A stretch of DNA of 64,000 bases from Psococerastis gibbosa (Eukaryota > Arthropoda > Insecta > Psocodea > Psocidae), in NCBI GenBank assembly GCA_963971405.1, contig OZ020486.1, positions 6,099,419 to 6,163,418 of the forward strand. Direction: 5' to 3'. Numbering within the stretch: the stretch's first letter is position 1; every line of letters begins with the position of its first letter. Positions 12,575 to 24,099 of this stretch are shown here, in pieces. Made by a program: the position numbers and the translations under genes. The notes beneath the pieces were generated by a model that was not told the origin of the DNA, made no database searches, and saw only the letters and a list, made by a program, of their open reading frames with translations.

Positions 12575-12713
12575 AGGGGGTGGAAGATGTCTTTTGATGG
12601 CTGCAATAGTAGGTGGGTTGTACGCCATATTAGCGAACACCAGCCTCTCCTCATAGTCGTATTCACACAGGATTTTATTTTCACACAGATAGAACCTATC
12701 CCCCACGCAGAAC
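12575..12713 (-). CDS. Bx: Beadex/LMO, third coding exon (LIM2 end and C-terminal tail)
   Basis: The exon begins after a strong acceptor (T-rich tract, gtttcag) at 12714. It completes LIM2 with FCVGDRFYLCENKILCEYDY (ligands C147, D150), then gives a tail ending KRHLPPP at residue 177. The last codon is followed immediately by GTAAGT, a perfect 5' splice site, so the frame should continue in another exon at lower coordinates. If intron retained, the frame runs 23 more codons to a stop at 12503-12505; that extension looks unlike protein-coding LMO sequence. The stretch from LIM2 to LVFANMA is what I expect of insect Beadex. The missing terminal exon was searched for by eye in 1-12500 without success. 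Confidence 0.93.
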
Positions 12714-12881
12714 CTGAAACAAAAAAAACAAAAAAACACTTTACAAAGTTATATTATTGGTTCTTGAAGTACGGTAGCCGCAAAGTATAGTCGGTTTATG
12801 CGTTCTACGGACGCTTCAAGCTATTAAAATGCCCGTGTTGCATGAACATGGAGAGTTTTTCCGCATACTTGTTGTGTTATG

Positions 12882-12960
12882 TAAGAAAATTGCCTTCATT
12901 TTCCATTTGAGCGAATTTAGGGCCTTTCGGCCTACTCTTATAGTTAACCTATAATAAATT
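12882..12960 (-). mobile_element. Retroposon tail family C
   Basis: Shares gggcctttcggcctactctt and ttaacctataataa with 4037-4120, 56545-56630 and 61165-61225. Tail only. Confidence 0.6.
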
Positions 12961-13268
12961 ATACAATTTTATACAATATATAAAATCGGGGAGTGAGGGT
13001 ACATCAATGAAATATTGTAAGAAGATCATCCTGCATCTCTTCTAAGGGAAACTCTTTCTAGCAGTGAGAGGTCAACTTACAATGTGTCTTGTTTCGTAAA
13101 AGAATATACCATTTACCATGCATTCAAGTCAGTTGTGCCTTTTTTATCATTAACAAACAGCCGTTAAATAGTGCAATTTTAACGCAGCCATTATTGGAAT
13201 TGTGATGAATAATTGAATATGATCTATAAATCATAGTGAGATTCTCCAAAGTGACTTCGTGGAACTTC

Positions 13269-13421
13269 ATCATACTTATAATTGTAGAAAGAATGAGACG
13301 CAACTGATCCACAATAAAATATATTAAACGTTTAATATACGTTTAATAACGTTTAATAACGTTTAATATATTTTATTGTGGATCAGTTGCGTCTCATTCT
13401 TTCTACAATTATAAGTATGAT
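13269..13421. repeat. Hairpin MITE, 61-bp perfect-looking arms
   Basis: Arms 13269-13329 and 13361-13421 are exact reverse complements as read (from atcatacttataattgtaga outward). The centre is built from repeats of aacgtttaat. It lies about 560 bp upstream of Bx exon 3 on the transcript, so pre-mRNA would contain a long stem. Confidence 0.85.
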
Positions 13422-13919
13422 CTATAAATAAATGTTAATAAAATCAGTTTACAAGGTTACAATACTGTTTTTCTTTATAGTATATTAAGGGAAAAACCCG
13501 AAAAAAGCTATGTGGGATGATAACAGAAAAGGTCCTACACAGGTAGGCATGCAAGCAGCATCCCTTATAGGAAAACTCAGTCTAGAATAAGCAAAATACA
13601 ATAGTATTTGCCAGACAATTGAGTTGCTCGTACACGTAGAGATGCGATAAAATTTAAATGGGACGTTGAAAGAGGGAAGTGACAGCCGTGACTGGGAGCT
13701 GTCACCCGCGGCACGACGCCTTTGTATTTATACCCCCCCCCCCTTCCATTGGCATCTTCCCCCACCACTCTTTTGTTTGCGGGTAAACACCGCTAAATTC
13801 TAGACAATTGTTTAAAACCACACCCCAGCGCTAAGATGAGACTTCTTCGCGGGCTAATGCTTTTGACTTTTGATTCGCGATTTTCACATTTAGTTTAGAG
13901 ATTGAGGACAATGGATGTT

Positions 13920-14096
13920 GACTCAGTTGACTGCAATGGTTTGGTCGCGTACAGAAGCGGGTGTGCGAAGCAGTGGCTTTCTGGCTGGAAGAGAAAATAG
14001 AGGAAACGCGAAGGAGAGGAAGAACAAGAAAGGGATACAGAAATCAAATTGAGGATGATCACAGGAATGTGGTGGAAATCAAGACCGTATAGCTAG
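13920..14096 (+). pseudogene. Degenerate LINE C-terminal fragment
   Basis: The frame reads WFGRVQKRVCEAVAFW then EEKIEETRRRGRTRKGYRNQ, resembling the WxGHVxRR ... RRRGRPR blocks of LINE C-termini; stops at 14094. Short and diverged. Confidence 0.5.
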
Positions 14097-14139
14097 AATT
14101 AGGTGCATTTAGGGGGACGCATTTTTGGATTGAATTGAA

Positions 14140-14235
14140 TTGAAGACGATTTTATTGTAAACAAAAAAAAAGGCAAACAATAAGACTATAATAAGACTAT
14201 AAAGTCTTCTGTTTATGCTAACCCTAAAAAACAAA
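14140..14235 (-). mobile_element. Retroposon tail family B
   Basis: Minus-strand 3' end: aagactttatagtcttattg then GTTTACAATAAAATCG and a TTCAA-type simple tail. Inverted relative to the copy at 15018-15105; third copy at 25190-25275. Confidence 0.7.
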
Positions 14236-14295
14236 TGCTTAAAATTAAGTAGAGAAGAAACAAGAAAAAAAGAGAGGAAAAAAGAAGGATAAAAA

Positions 14296-14420
14296 AAAGT
14301 ATATATATAAATATAAAAAAATATATATATATAAATATATAAAAAATATATATAAAAAAATATATATATATAAATATATATATATATTTTTATATATATA
14401 AATATATATATATATTTTTT
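14296..14420. repeat. AT-rich microsatellite (TATATA/AAATA)
   Basis: Over 120 bp of TA and TAAA units; low complexity. Confidence 0.9.
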
Positions 14421-15017
14421 TTGGGAGGGGCGTCCAGTTTTCATAAAGTTTGCCTGCTTACGATAGGTTTTCGAACGGGGTGGTGTTTCATTGGCACTAC
14501 CCCCCCCCCCCCGAGGATTGTTTTTGAAAAGATAGGCCTGAAATAGTTTGTCGGCAAAAAATTTTGATTTTGCAGACGATAACTTTATTATCAAAACAGG
14601 AAAAAGGGGAGACTGTGGTCTCCCCGCCGAATTTTTTTAGATAAATATCTAAATTTAAAAAATTTGCTATTTTGCTAAATTTTGGGGGGTGGTCCGGACC
14701 CCGCTGACCCCCTCTGGCTACTCCACTGACTGACAACAGAATTTTAGTGATCTTTCACCAAATAGAATATTTCAGATTTTTTAAGCCTTGCATTGGCAGT
14801 CCGATCATGGCGATTTGGGATTATTATATATTGCCGGGGTTTATTGAATTCAAACAAACGAGTGCAAAATACGTGGGAAATTCAAATTGGTAAATTGATA
14901 TTTTTGGTGAGTTTTCAATCATTTCTCCCTTAGATGCAGACAACTCAAATTCTTAATATATTTCAAAATTCTGCCTGTAAATTTTAATGTTCATTAGTAT
15001 TCCCTTCCATTAAAGTT

Positions 15018-15105
15018 AGCATGAAAACAAGACTTTATAGTCTTATTGTTCGCCTTTTGTTTGCAATAAAGTCGTTTTTTCATTTCATTTTCATTTCATT
15101 ATTAA
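15018..15105 (+). mobile_element. Retroposon tail family B
   Basis: Plus-strand copy: ttagcatgaaaacaagactt, TTTGCAATAAAGTCG, then TTTCA repeats. AATAAA is close to the simple tail as in a LINE 3' end. Confidence 0.7.
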
Positions 15106-16000
15106 ACCATGCAACCATTCTCTTGTATTCTAATAATTTATTAATTTGAATTTTCCGCGCATATTTTAACACAATCGCGAGACACCTTACTACTGCGGTA
15201 TTATAAAATAAACCCCGGTTATTAGAATAATCCCAAATCGCCATAATCGGGCTGCAGAACTATAATTTCGCTGGGTTGACTGTTGTAAAAAAAAAAAAAA
15301 TAACCCCTCCACCGTGCACTTGACAATATATCGGTAGAAAACACCACAATGATCATAGTAAAAGAAAATAACAATTCAAAAAAATTGCTAAAAATATCAT
15401 CCCCCTAAAACGTAGTCTGCTGAAACAACTGCTGGGGTTAACTGCAGAAAATCCCTCTTGCCCCCTTCTATATTCTCCTCCTCTACCCCCTCCCCTACGC
15501 TAGAAACAAATGAAGAACATCCTCATACTTGGGGACGTAAAAAACATTGAGCAGATATGAGAAATCCGTACCATTGGAATCAAACTTGTATTATGTACGT
15601 GCCAACAATACCAATGAAATTCAATTTGAATTCGAGCACCCTTTGATGGCTGGCCCGGCAATAGGCTAAACATGCGCCGATACAATGAACATCATTCAAT
15701 TGTATAAATATTATTACATACAAAAAGATTAAATTTATCTTTTATTGCGTTCCACTATGGTTGGTTGGTTACTTTTTTACCGCACATGTGGTTCAAAGGG
15801 AATCTATATCAAATATATTATTTACTAAGTTGAATGTTTCGGGACGGAGTTTCGGGGGATTATATTGTTTGAGGTTTTTTGTACGTCAATTTATGCTAAA
15901 AGTAAAACATCTTTGTGTTTGCATAAGACAGGGTTTCTCACCGTATAACAGCTGTACAAGTGTATAAGTAAAGATCTACCATTATACCTGTAGTATTAAG

Positions 16001-16265
16001 CAGGGGCGTAGCCGGAGAGGTGCACAGGGAGAACACGCCCCCCTACCCCCCTTATAAGATTTGACCAGTTAACACTAGATAGAATTGGGTCTTCTTTGAT
16101 AAATTTACACAATAGAAAAAAGTGGGGGGAATTCAAACTACCATAGATATAATGAATAAATTTATATTCCAAAAAACCGCAAAAACCAATTTACTTTATC
16201 GAACTTTTGCACCTGCCCCCCCCCCCCCCCTCCGCCTCCTGGATCCAATTCTGGCTACGCCCATG
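16001..16265. mobile_element. hAT-type MITE, 265 bp, 7/8 target duplication
   Basis: Terminal inverted repeats CAGGGGCGTAGCC / GGCTACGCCCATG; flanks GTATTAAG and GTATTGAG. Internal actagatagaattgg matches the 42, 60, 61 and 63 kb elements. Contains a long C tract near 16217-16231. Confidence 0.8.
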
Positions 16266-17342
16266 GTATTGAGCCTGCCTGTGCCTTATTCCAATATCAG
16301 TGTACTTGCAGTGAGACGGCAGGTCAAGTCCGGACTGGACTTGTTGGAGTCGACTCTACTGTTCAACTGTTATACAAAACTGTCCTTTTTTATATTGTTC
16401 TTGCAAAGATGGAAAATAGACCATTCATTCATTCAGATGGAGAATACACGGTTCATTCCATTCATTCATTCATACGGACTAAGCATTGGAGTCGGTCCGT
16501 GTGAGTCGACTACATGGGGCGTTTTACATTACCAGTTGGACTCAGGCGCGAAGTGAGGCGAAAAGCACATTAAAATGTGACTCTTCACTTCAGGAAGGCG
16601 CTTCCACGCGAACCATCTTTCGTTTCACTTGGAAAACAGGCACGCGTGAGCTCTTTAGGCTCAGGGTGGATATTTTATTCATTTTCATTAAAGAAAAAGT
16701 GTTTACCCCTCTATTTTCCATGTGCATTTTCATAGCCGGGTATGACCACTGAATACATAAATTAACTATGATTAATATGCGGCTGACACCCTGAACCAAA
16801 TCCGTGCTAGAGAAAAATACTCCAATACTGACATGACATATAGCAACGTTTTGGCAGAGGTAAATGGAGGGCTGCAAATAATTTTCAAAAATTGCAATCA
16901 ACTATAAAAAAAAAAAAATAGGTTTGAACAGCTTTCCATCAGACTGCACCCCATGCACCCCTAACTAAGGGTGGGACTGTTAATTAAATCGCATGTATGA
17001 CTGATAAGCATTGTTTTTATATTATGCAACGCATGATTGGAATGCATTGTTTTCATTTTGTGCAGTAAGCTACAGTACATGTGCCCCCCCCCCCCTCTCT
17101 CTCTCCCTTCCGGTGGCAGCCCCTAGAGACAGGCAATTTATTAAACGGTGCATGATGGCTTCAGTAATATTTATTTTTTTAGTCTGTCAATGGCGTGTAA
17201 TATGCAGCAATATTCAAAGCGTTTTGTTTGAACCTTTTTTTTATGGATTGACTCTGTTCTTGGAAAATGGATTATTCGGCTTTGACACTAGAGCCTAGAA
17301 GCTAAATGTGGAATTAATTTCGAATTATTATGGATGGATGGA

Positions 17343-17454
17343 CAGGGACGGATACAGGGGGCAGGGGGGTAGCTGCCCCCAAAATTTAGTAAATCTGTTG
17401 TAATTTAGTACTACCCCCCCCCCCCCCCCGCCAAATGGGCTGGATGCGTCCCTG
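17343..17454. mobile_element. hAT-type MITE, 112 bp, perfect 8-bp TSD
   Basis: Termini CAGGGACGGATACAG and the complement of GGATGCGTCCCTG; flanked by TGGATGGA on both sides (17335-17342 and 17455-17462). The flank is itself GGAT-repetitive, which weakens the duplication slightly. Contains a 17-base C run. Same subfamily as 40048-40220. Confidence 0.85.
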
Positions 17455-17489
17455 TGGATGGATGGCTCTTGAGCCATTGCCATTGCACA

Positions 17490-17700
17490 CTGTTTTTTAT
17501 CGGTAACCCTGTTGCTATCGGTCTATCATGTGGAAACACATTGTTTCTTATCGGTAACATTGTTGCCATTGCCTTGTCATGTAGAAATGCAGTGTTTCTT
17601 ATCTGTAACCTTATTGCTATCGGCCTGCCATGTGGAAACACGGTGTTTCTTATCGGTAATCTTGTTGCCATCGGTCTGGCATGTGGAAACAGTGTTTCAT
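17490..17700. repeat. 51-bp minisatellite, four units
   Basis: The anchor cggtaa recurs at 17501, 17552, 17603 (ctgtaa) and 17654, exactly 51 bp apart. Each unit includes tgttgctatcggtct and catgtggaaacac. The period is 17 codons, so frames stay open on both strands; no protein family is recognisable. Confidence 0.85.
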
Positions 17701-18224
17701 GTTGTTTTCTGACTAGCTGCAACTTTTGTACAATCTGAACACTCTGCAGTGTGCATCCTGTTGCTGATATGTTACATATTTTGTGATATAATAAAGATTT
17801 GCTGCAAGCTAATCGATCGAGAGATTCCGACCAAAGATGCAGTTTATTGATGAAACTGTTCCACTTAATGCTTTTAAAATTCAATAATTTCGCCTTTACA
17901 TCTACAGTACAGTACTATACGGTAATGCGTTGGAGTCTGCATCCCATGTGTAATAGAATGGGGGAGTTGTAGTGGGGGGGGGGGGCTGATTTATTGCATA
18001 TGTCATATATATTTTTATATTTTTTGTGTGACGGATGTAGTGCCGGGTAATAGGTCTACTGTGTAATCGGACGTGACAGTATACTGGAAAATAAAACAGT
18101 CATTCACGCAATATGTTGTGGAGGGAATTTTTTGTTTCATATAAAACAGGAATTTGTAATTTTAAATGCTTAAGACCATAACGGAGTATCCGCACTGTGC
18201 ATTTTTCGTACTAAGTCGATTTAC

Positions 18225-18275
18225 AAATTTTTTTAAAAGTTAATTGCATGCAAACAATTTAATAAATGTATTAAT
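18225..18275 (-). mobile_element. Short retroposon family A, 3' fragment
   Basis: Only the poly(A)-proximal core is present (gttaattgcatgcaaacaat on the plus strand after a T run). Confidence 0.5.
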
Positions 18276-18334
18276 ACCGTGCTTTACTTGTTGTGCTAAC
18301 AACAGTCGTCAATTGCATAATAATGATTCACAGC

Positions 18335-18640
18335 TTGGTCTATAGGTAATACACGTGTGTACTAGTGTATAGTCCACGCAAAATGAGAAAAGTATATGGA
18401 CATGGAATGTTTTGATCCTGTGCAAAACTGTACAAATATTCTTTGCACCATTTTGTGTTACCTTGTTGCATTGGATGAAAGGCATAACAAATATTGTGCA
18501 AAGAATATTTTTACAGTGTTGCACAGGATCAAAACATTCCATGTCCATACTTTTCTCATTTTGCGTGGACTATACCTATAGCCTGCTGTCATCATTTGTG
18601 CATCATTATTAGCCAATCAGAGCGCTAGTTATATGACCTT
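18335..18640. repeat. Dispersed repeat family N interrupted by a MITE
   Basis: Outer parts ggtaatacacgtgtgtacta and attagccaatcagagcgcta are the same element seen at 38620-38860, where the site corresponding to the MITE insertion is empty. Confidence 0.7.
18370..18572. mobile_element. Hairpin MITE, 203 bp, TA target duplication
   Basis: Inverted arms of about 78 bp (18370-18448, 18496-18572) starting TAGTCCACGC and ending GCGTGGACTA, with TA on each side. Comparison with 38 kb (agtgtacctat) gives the empty site. A TA duplication suits a Tc1/mariner-like or similar transposase; it carries no coding sequence. Confidence 0.88.
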
Positions 18641-19873
18641 GAAGTGACCCAATATGAGCCAATATGCTAACATAATACCATTACTGTATTTCGAACTCAT
18701 ATAAATGGATTCTTCTGCATCGTATAACCCATACTTGGCACCAAAGTTAATAAATTTCTAAACTTAAAACTATGGCTGATTATTAGTTAGCAACAGAGGG
18801 TATTGTCTGTTGCAAAGTTCGCAGAGGAGGAGGAGGAGAGGGGGGGGGGGTGTTCTCTGCGGTTGAGTGGAGAAGTCAAGTGCAGAGTGACAGGGCTCCG
18901 GGCCCCACACTATCATGTCAGCTGTCACCCCCCCCCCCCCCCCGCCCCGCGTGAGTGAGGCCCCCCATGGACTGCACATCTCTCGTCATAAATTTCTGAA
19001 TTTGTGCTGCTGAGATATTTCGTGCGGTTACTGTCCTAATCTGCTGTATAACCAAAATTAGTGTTGGGGTTATCTGGTACCGACAGCTGAGACAGTCATA
19101 TTCGTTAATTTCAGGCGTGGAGTACGGAATTTTAAATATAGCAAAAAAGTGTCTAAGCAGCAGCTCCAAATACTTTGCACGCAGCGGGTGGCCCATTTCT
19201 GTCTATAAAAAATTATATTCCTATCATCTATAGTGCTGCATAGGCGTATTAATCTGGGAAAACTATAAATTCTGAGTTTTGGCAACTTTTTCTTTTCTAT
19301 TCTTATGAGAGCTAAATAGGCAAATATATGGCAAACCGCCCTAAATCGCGTTGTTAAATATTACAAGAAAACCTAATTTCCAACTGGACCACACTTGTAA
19401 CACTTGCCTTTATAGGTTCTCAAGGGATCCATCCGTAACAAACATCATGGTATCTGAGAATAAAAAGGGTCCTTGTACATTTTCTTACTCGTTATATGAG
19501 TGAACGTTCTACCGTCTGTTGACGGCTAATTTATTTTTGGGCTGTTGTTGAACTGGGTACAGCACGAAACAAAAACACGTCATGCTCAGCAATTAAAATT
19601 TGCAATTTTCCAGCAATAATTGTACAGCTTAAACATTGGTTACCGAACATGTTTTTGGTGGAACCTAATCTGCATATCGTACGGCATAATCGGTCTCAAC
19701 TATTTATATACTAAATTTATGCCGCCTACAGTACAATACTGCTAAAGGAATCAATGTAGAAATTGCTCATTTTTATTCACCAGGCAATTTACATAGTACA
19801 GTGCATTGTAATTATCACTACCACCCTTCAGTAAGAAGAAAAAAAAACAATTTCTGAAAATTTCTGTGCTTTT

Positions 19874-20098
19874 GTGTCACGGAACAAAGCCTTTTCTGTG
19901 CAAGGCCTGGGGTTAAGAAACTGGCGGAAGCAAGGCCACAGGGAAGAAGACCCATCGGCAGACAGGACAACCCTCGAGGAAAAGATTGAACAACTCGCCG
20001 GAGCAAGAGGGAAAACTATGGCCGAGCTCAAGGCGTTAACGTCCGACCGGGGTGACCCCCCCACGCTGCGCACACGGGACTAAAGGGGAAGAAGAAGA
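19874..20098 (+). pseudogene. LINE C-terminal fragment with GAA tail
   Basis: The frame contains KIEQLAGARGKTMAELKALT, then TLRTRD and a stop at 20081, followed by AAGGGGAAGAAGAAGAAG. It resembles the EQLAG..W...AQDR..WR end of LINE proteins with internal frameshifts. Its tail joins directly to the 166-bp array. Confidence 0.6.
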
Positions 20099-20099
20099 A

Positions 20100-21097
20100 G
20101 TTAAGAAACAGGCCCCGAAGGTGGAGGAACTCAATGAAGACTCTACTCCTCCTCGTGGTGAAGATGCAAGCGCGTAATGGCAACTGAACAGATAGGGAAC
20201 CGAGTTTGAGCCGGGATAAGCGAAAAACACACTCTTTTCTGTGCAAGGCACTCTTATGTTCTGGGGTTAAGAAACTGGCCCCGAAGACGGAGGAACTCAA
20301 TGAAGAGTCTGTTCCTCCTCGTGGTGAAGATGCAAGCGCGTAACGGCAACTGGACAGATAGGGAACCGAGTTTGAGCCGGGATAAGCGAAAAACACACAC
20401 TTTTCTGTGCAAGGCACTCTTTTGTTCTGGGGTTTAGAAACTGTCCCCGAAGATGGAGGAACTCAATGAAGAGTCTGTTCCTCCTCGTGGTGAAGATGCA
20501 AGTGCGTAATGGCAACTGGACAGATAGGGAACCGAGTTTGAGCCGGGATAAGCGAAAAACACACTCTTTTCTGTGCAAGGCACTCTTATGTTCTGGGGTT
20601 AAGAAACTGGCCCCGAAGACGGAGGAACTCAATGAAGAGTCTGTTCCTCCTCGTGGTGAAGATGCAAGCGCGTAACGGCAACTGGACAGATAGGGAACCG
20701 AGTTTGAGCCGGGATAAGCGAAAAACACACTCTTTTCTGTGCAAGGCACTCTTTTCTTCTGGGGTTAAGAAACTGGCCCCGAAAACGGAGGAACTCAATG
20801 AAGAGTCTGTTCCTCCTCGTGGTGAAGATGCAAGCGGTAACGGCAACTGGACAGATAGGGAACCGAGTTTGAGCCGGGATAAGCGAAAAACACACTCTTT
20901 TCTGTGCAAGGCACTCTTATGTTCTGGGGTTAAGAAACTGGCCCCGAAAACGGAGGAACTCAATGAAGAGTCTGTTCCTCCTCGTGGTGAAGATGCAAGC
21001 GGTAACGGCAACTGGACAGATAGGGAACCGAGTTTGAGCCGGGATAAGCGAAAAACACACTCTTTTCTGTGCAGGGCACTCTTTTATCCCTGGGGTT
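20100..21097. repeat. 166-bp tandem array, about six units
   Basis: The anchor ttttctgtgc recurs at 20235, 20401, 20567, 20733, 20898 and 21063, giving periods 166, 166, 166, 165, 165. Units are nearly identical. The two 165-bp units give an in-frame 55-residue repeat on the plus strand, but the 166-bp units change frame. Long frames on both strands are a by-product; coding is unlikely. Confidence 0.95.
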
Positions 21098-21710
21098 GAA
21101 GGGACCTAGTTTGAGCCGAGATAATTGCTATGCCGAAGGCTCGTATCCGAACCTCGGTTTATTCACGCAAACCACTGTAATACAATCCCTAGCATTGTCA
21201 TCATGACTACAATAGTCAGGACGATGGCCAATCTTCTTCGATAAATGAGGCATTTGCAGAAGATAGATACAGCTGATTTATTATAAGTTGCTTGTTAAGA
21301 CGTTCAACATTCTTGAGCGCAATCCGTTGTCGAAGGGAAAACTCAAGTCAAACTCACAAAGTGTGGCTTTGGCGCTTTCAAAGATTCATCGTCAAACTTT
21401 TGGAGAAACTTTACCGTTTGAAAAATAAGTTTGGAAATATTCTCTCGAGCGACGTTTTGATCGCTGTTGAAAAGTTTCTGGTGTTTCGGTGTTTTTAAAA
21501 GTACGCAGAGAGGAGCGGGGGGTGAGTAAATAAGGGATGGTTTTGGCTCTTTTGTAATTTATGTTCCGCCCTTTTTATCCTTTTTTTTCTCTCTTTTACG
21601 GATGGTAAGCTGGGTTATTTGTACAATGTTTGTTTAAAAAATGTATGTCAGAGGGGATTTAAGACTACGGTTCCTCCACTTCTATATTTATAGTTGGATA
21701 GGTTCTAGCC

Positions 21711-22178
21711 GTAGGGAAATCCGATACAGCACTTGGTATCGATACCGATACGCCTATTTTTAGAGTAGTATCGATACGGATACAATATCGGCGTCCAGTA
21801 TCCGATATTCCTTTGTATCAATATTCGATATTCCTCATTGTTTAATTAGGGTATAACGAACGACTCGAGTCACTCGACTGAACGAGAAGGCCGCGGCTCG
21901 TCACCGCTCGTTGTTAAAACCACGAAAATTACGCTCAAATTTAATTTTACAAATAAAATTAGTAAATTATTAAAAAATGACCAATAAGATTAAATAATTT
22001 TTAAAAAATCACGGATTTAATGTTGACCAAATAAGCACGATACGGTCGATACGATACATCCATTCCCAGTATCGATACGTGCATTGATACACAATGCACG
22101 TATTCAATACAAATTGTATGCAGATCGAAAGCATAGTATCGATTCTGTATCGGTATCGGATCGTATCGGACATCCCTA
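21711..22178. mobile_element. Non-autonomous hAT-like element with GTATCGATAC subterminal repeats
   Basis: Ends TAGGGAAATCCGATAC and GTATCGGACATCCCTA are inverted repeats; many TATCGATAC/CCGATAC motifs lie near both ends, and the middle is AT-rich with an ACTCGAGTCACTCG core. The flanks share GTTCTAG with a 2-base offset. About 468 bp, no transposase. Confidence 0.75.
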
Positions 22179-22459
22179 GTTCTAGGTGGGCTTTTTCTTT
22201 CGGGGGGGGGGGGGTGCTCTTCTATTAACTATCATATGCAAGAATTCACCTTTGAGTTTCTCGCTTTCTCGGTCGATTTCCCATTTAAAAAATTAAAATA
22301 TTAATAATAAAAATAAAATTTCGTCAAAAAGACCCACTTATAAATTAAAATTAATTTCCCTGTATTTTTTTTTTAATTAACTCGTTAAAATCTTTTTTGA
22401 TTGATACTCTTTTATTCGTTTCAATCGACATAAGAGCCCCTGCTGACCACGTGAGTTGA

Positions 22460-22562
22460 TTGAAATAAATAAATAAATGGCTTTTTGTTCTATTACTAAG
22501 CCAAACTAGCGGAGTTAGGGCTACAAAGCCGGAAAGCCCTCTCTTACACTCAACTAAGAAAG
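22460..22562 (-). mobile_element. SINE family S1, 3' part
   Basis: Reverse complement shares gttgagtgtaagagagggct and agccctaactccgctag with the SINE at 48135-48345. The tail is ATTT repeats. Confidence 0.75.
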
Positions 22563-22599
22563 CCACTAACATATAGAACGCTTGGCAACCCATAACATT

Positions 22600-23415
22600 T
22601 CACCATTCTCTATTGAAGGTCCAATCTCAGATTCCGGCATGATGTATTTTCTGCAATTTGATGAAGACATTTCGTGCTTGTTTTAGCTTTATACTTTGTA
22701 TACTTGTATTGTATATTGCGATTTTTAGGAATATTTATATAGGAATTCGTAACATAACGACAGTTTGAAAACAGAGAAAAGGTTCACCAAAGAAAAATAC
22801 TTTATATAAGAGGCGGAATTGAAGATGACATTATCTAACTCCCCCGACTTTTCCCTATCTCGCCCCGTCAGACGGTTGCTTGTTTTAAGGAGAAACTTTG
22901 AGTTACTGCCTCCTCCTTATCGCTGTTATCTCCAAAAATATATTTCAACTGACATTTTTAATTACCGCCCGCTTGTTCTCCTACCCAAAACTGCTTACGA
23001 CGACTCGACTCATTATTTTTATATTAATTAATTCTTTACACTTTTTTTGCTACAGTTCTTGGTTTGTACTTGGATTTGTAACTAGATTTCATGAAAAGAT
23101 AGCTGGTTTGCCTGGATTTTAGAGTAAGTTGCCACGCTGTCAATGTTAATGGAAGCTATACGATAAAATATAAATATATATATTTATTATATATATACTA
23201 TAGGATAGGATTAACGAAAATTAAATGTAGCGCAGTCAGCAGCTAGATGTCGGTACCAGCAGCCATGTATGCGCACCAATGTAAAATATTCCAAAATCAA
23301 ATTATAAAAACATTCACCAGTGGACGAAAATGTTATTCTAAACCATCTTCGAATCTCCTTTAACACACACAACAATATTCATCATAATCGGTCTAGTCGT
23401 TTGAGAGGAGTTTGG
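22600..23415. other. Unassigned AT-rich interval in Bx intron 2
   Basis: No coding or family match seen. Confidence 0.4.
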
Positions 23416-23446
23416 ATTCATACACACGGGCAGTCGAAGTATATAT

Positions 23447-23482
23447 ATTAAGATATATATATATATATATATATATATTGTT
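23447..23482. repeat. (TA)n microsatellite
   Basis: TA repeat, preceded by related short TA runs at 23170-23200. Confidence 0.85.
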
Positions 23483-24099
23483 ACAATATACAGAGTATAC
23501 ACGGCTTCTGAACCTGTATATATTTACCATGCTGTGGTGTTCACTGAATAGGCGGGGATAGGGGGATTCGCGGGGGGTCTTCACAGGTGAAGTGATGTAA
23601 TGGAGCTGTCCAGTGCAGCAGCTCCCCGTCAGCACACTGCTAATTTAATTTGGCAATGTTTCCGTTCCTTTGTCCATTCTTTCCGACTAATTACCTATCA
23701 ATCTCAACCCATTCGATTAGTTAACTTTCATCAACAGCAGCTCCCCACCCCCTCTGCCGGCCTCCCTTGCCCTATACTCGATAATATATATCGCCGCTCT
23801 GATTGCCTGGTGTGTGTAAATGTAGCCCATTAATTTTTAGATTTGATTTTGTACTGCCCCCTGTAAGTTACAGTGCAGAAAAAAGTGTTCAGTATGGAAA
23901 CTTTTTTGGAATTGAATTTATAGACTTATCCATTATTTTGTTTGTTTGCTCTTCTTTTTCAACGCTAACCTGTCAGCGTGGCGGGAGGAGTGGGGCTGTG
24001 ACGAAGCAATAGAATCCGGGATGATTAGCCGTGGTCGTTCTGAAAGTGTACTTCCAAACGTTGCTGCTTAGCATACAATCTTAGAAGTCTACGCAGTTC

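Noticed and set aside
14109..14594. 161-residue minus-strand frame
   Set aside because: Mostly Ile/Tyr/Phe/Lys from TA-repeat DNA plus a retroposon tail; low complexity.
14470..14728. hAT-type MITE with right end CTGGCTACTCCACTG
   Set aside because: The right end fits, but no matching left terminus or 8-bp duplication was found.
16122..16556. 144-residue plus-strand frame
   Set aside because: Runs through a MITE with a poly-C tract and simple CATT repeats; no recognisable domain.
20586..21099. Open frames of 141-155 residues on both strands across the tandem array
   Set aside because: They arise from amplification of a stop-free 166-bp unit; the period is not a multiple of three in most units and both strands are equally open.
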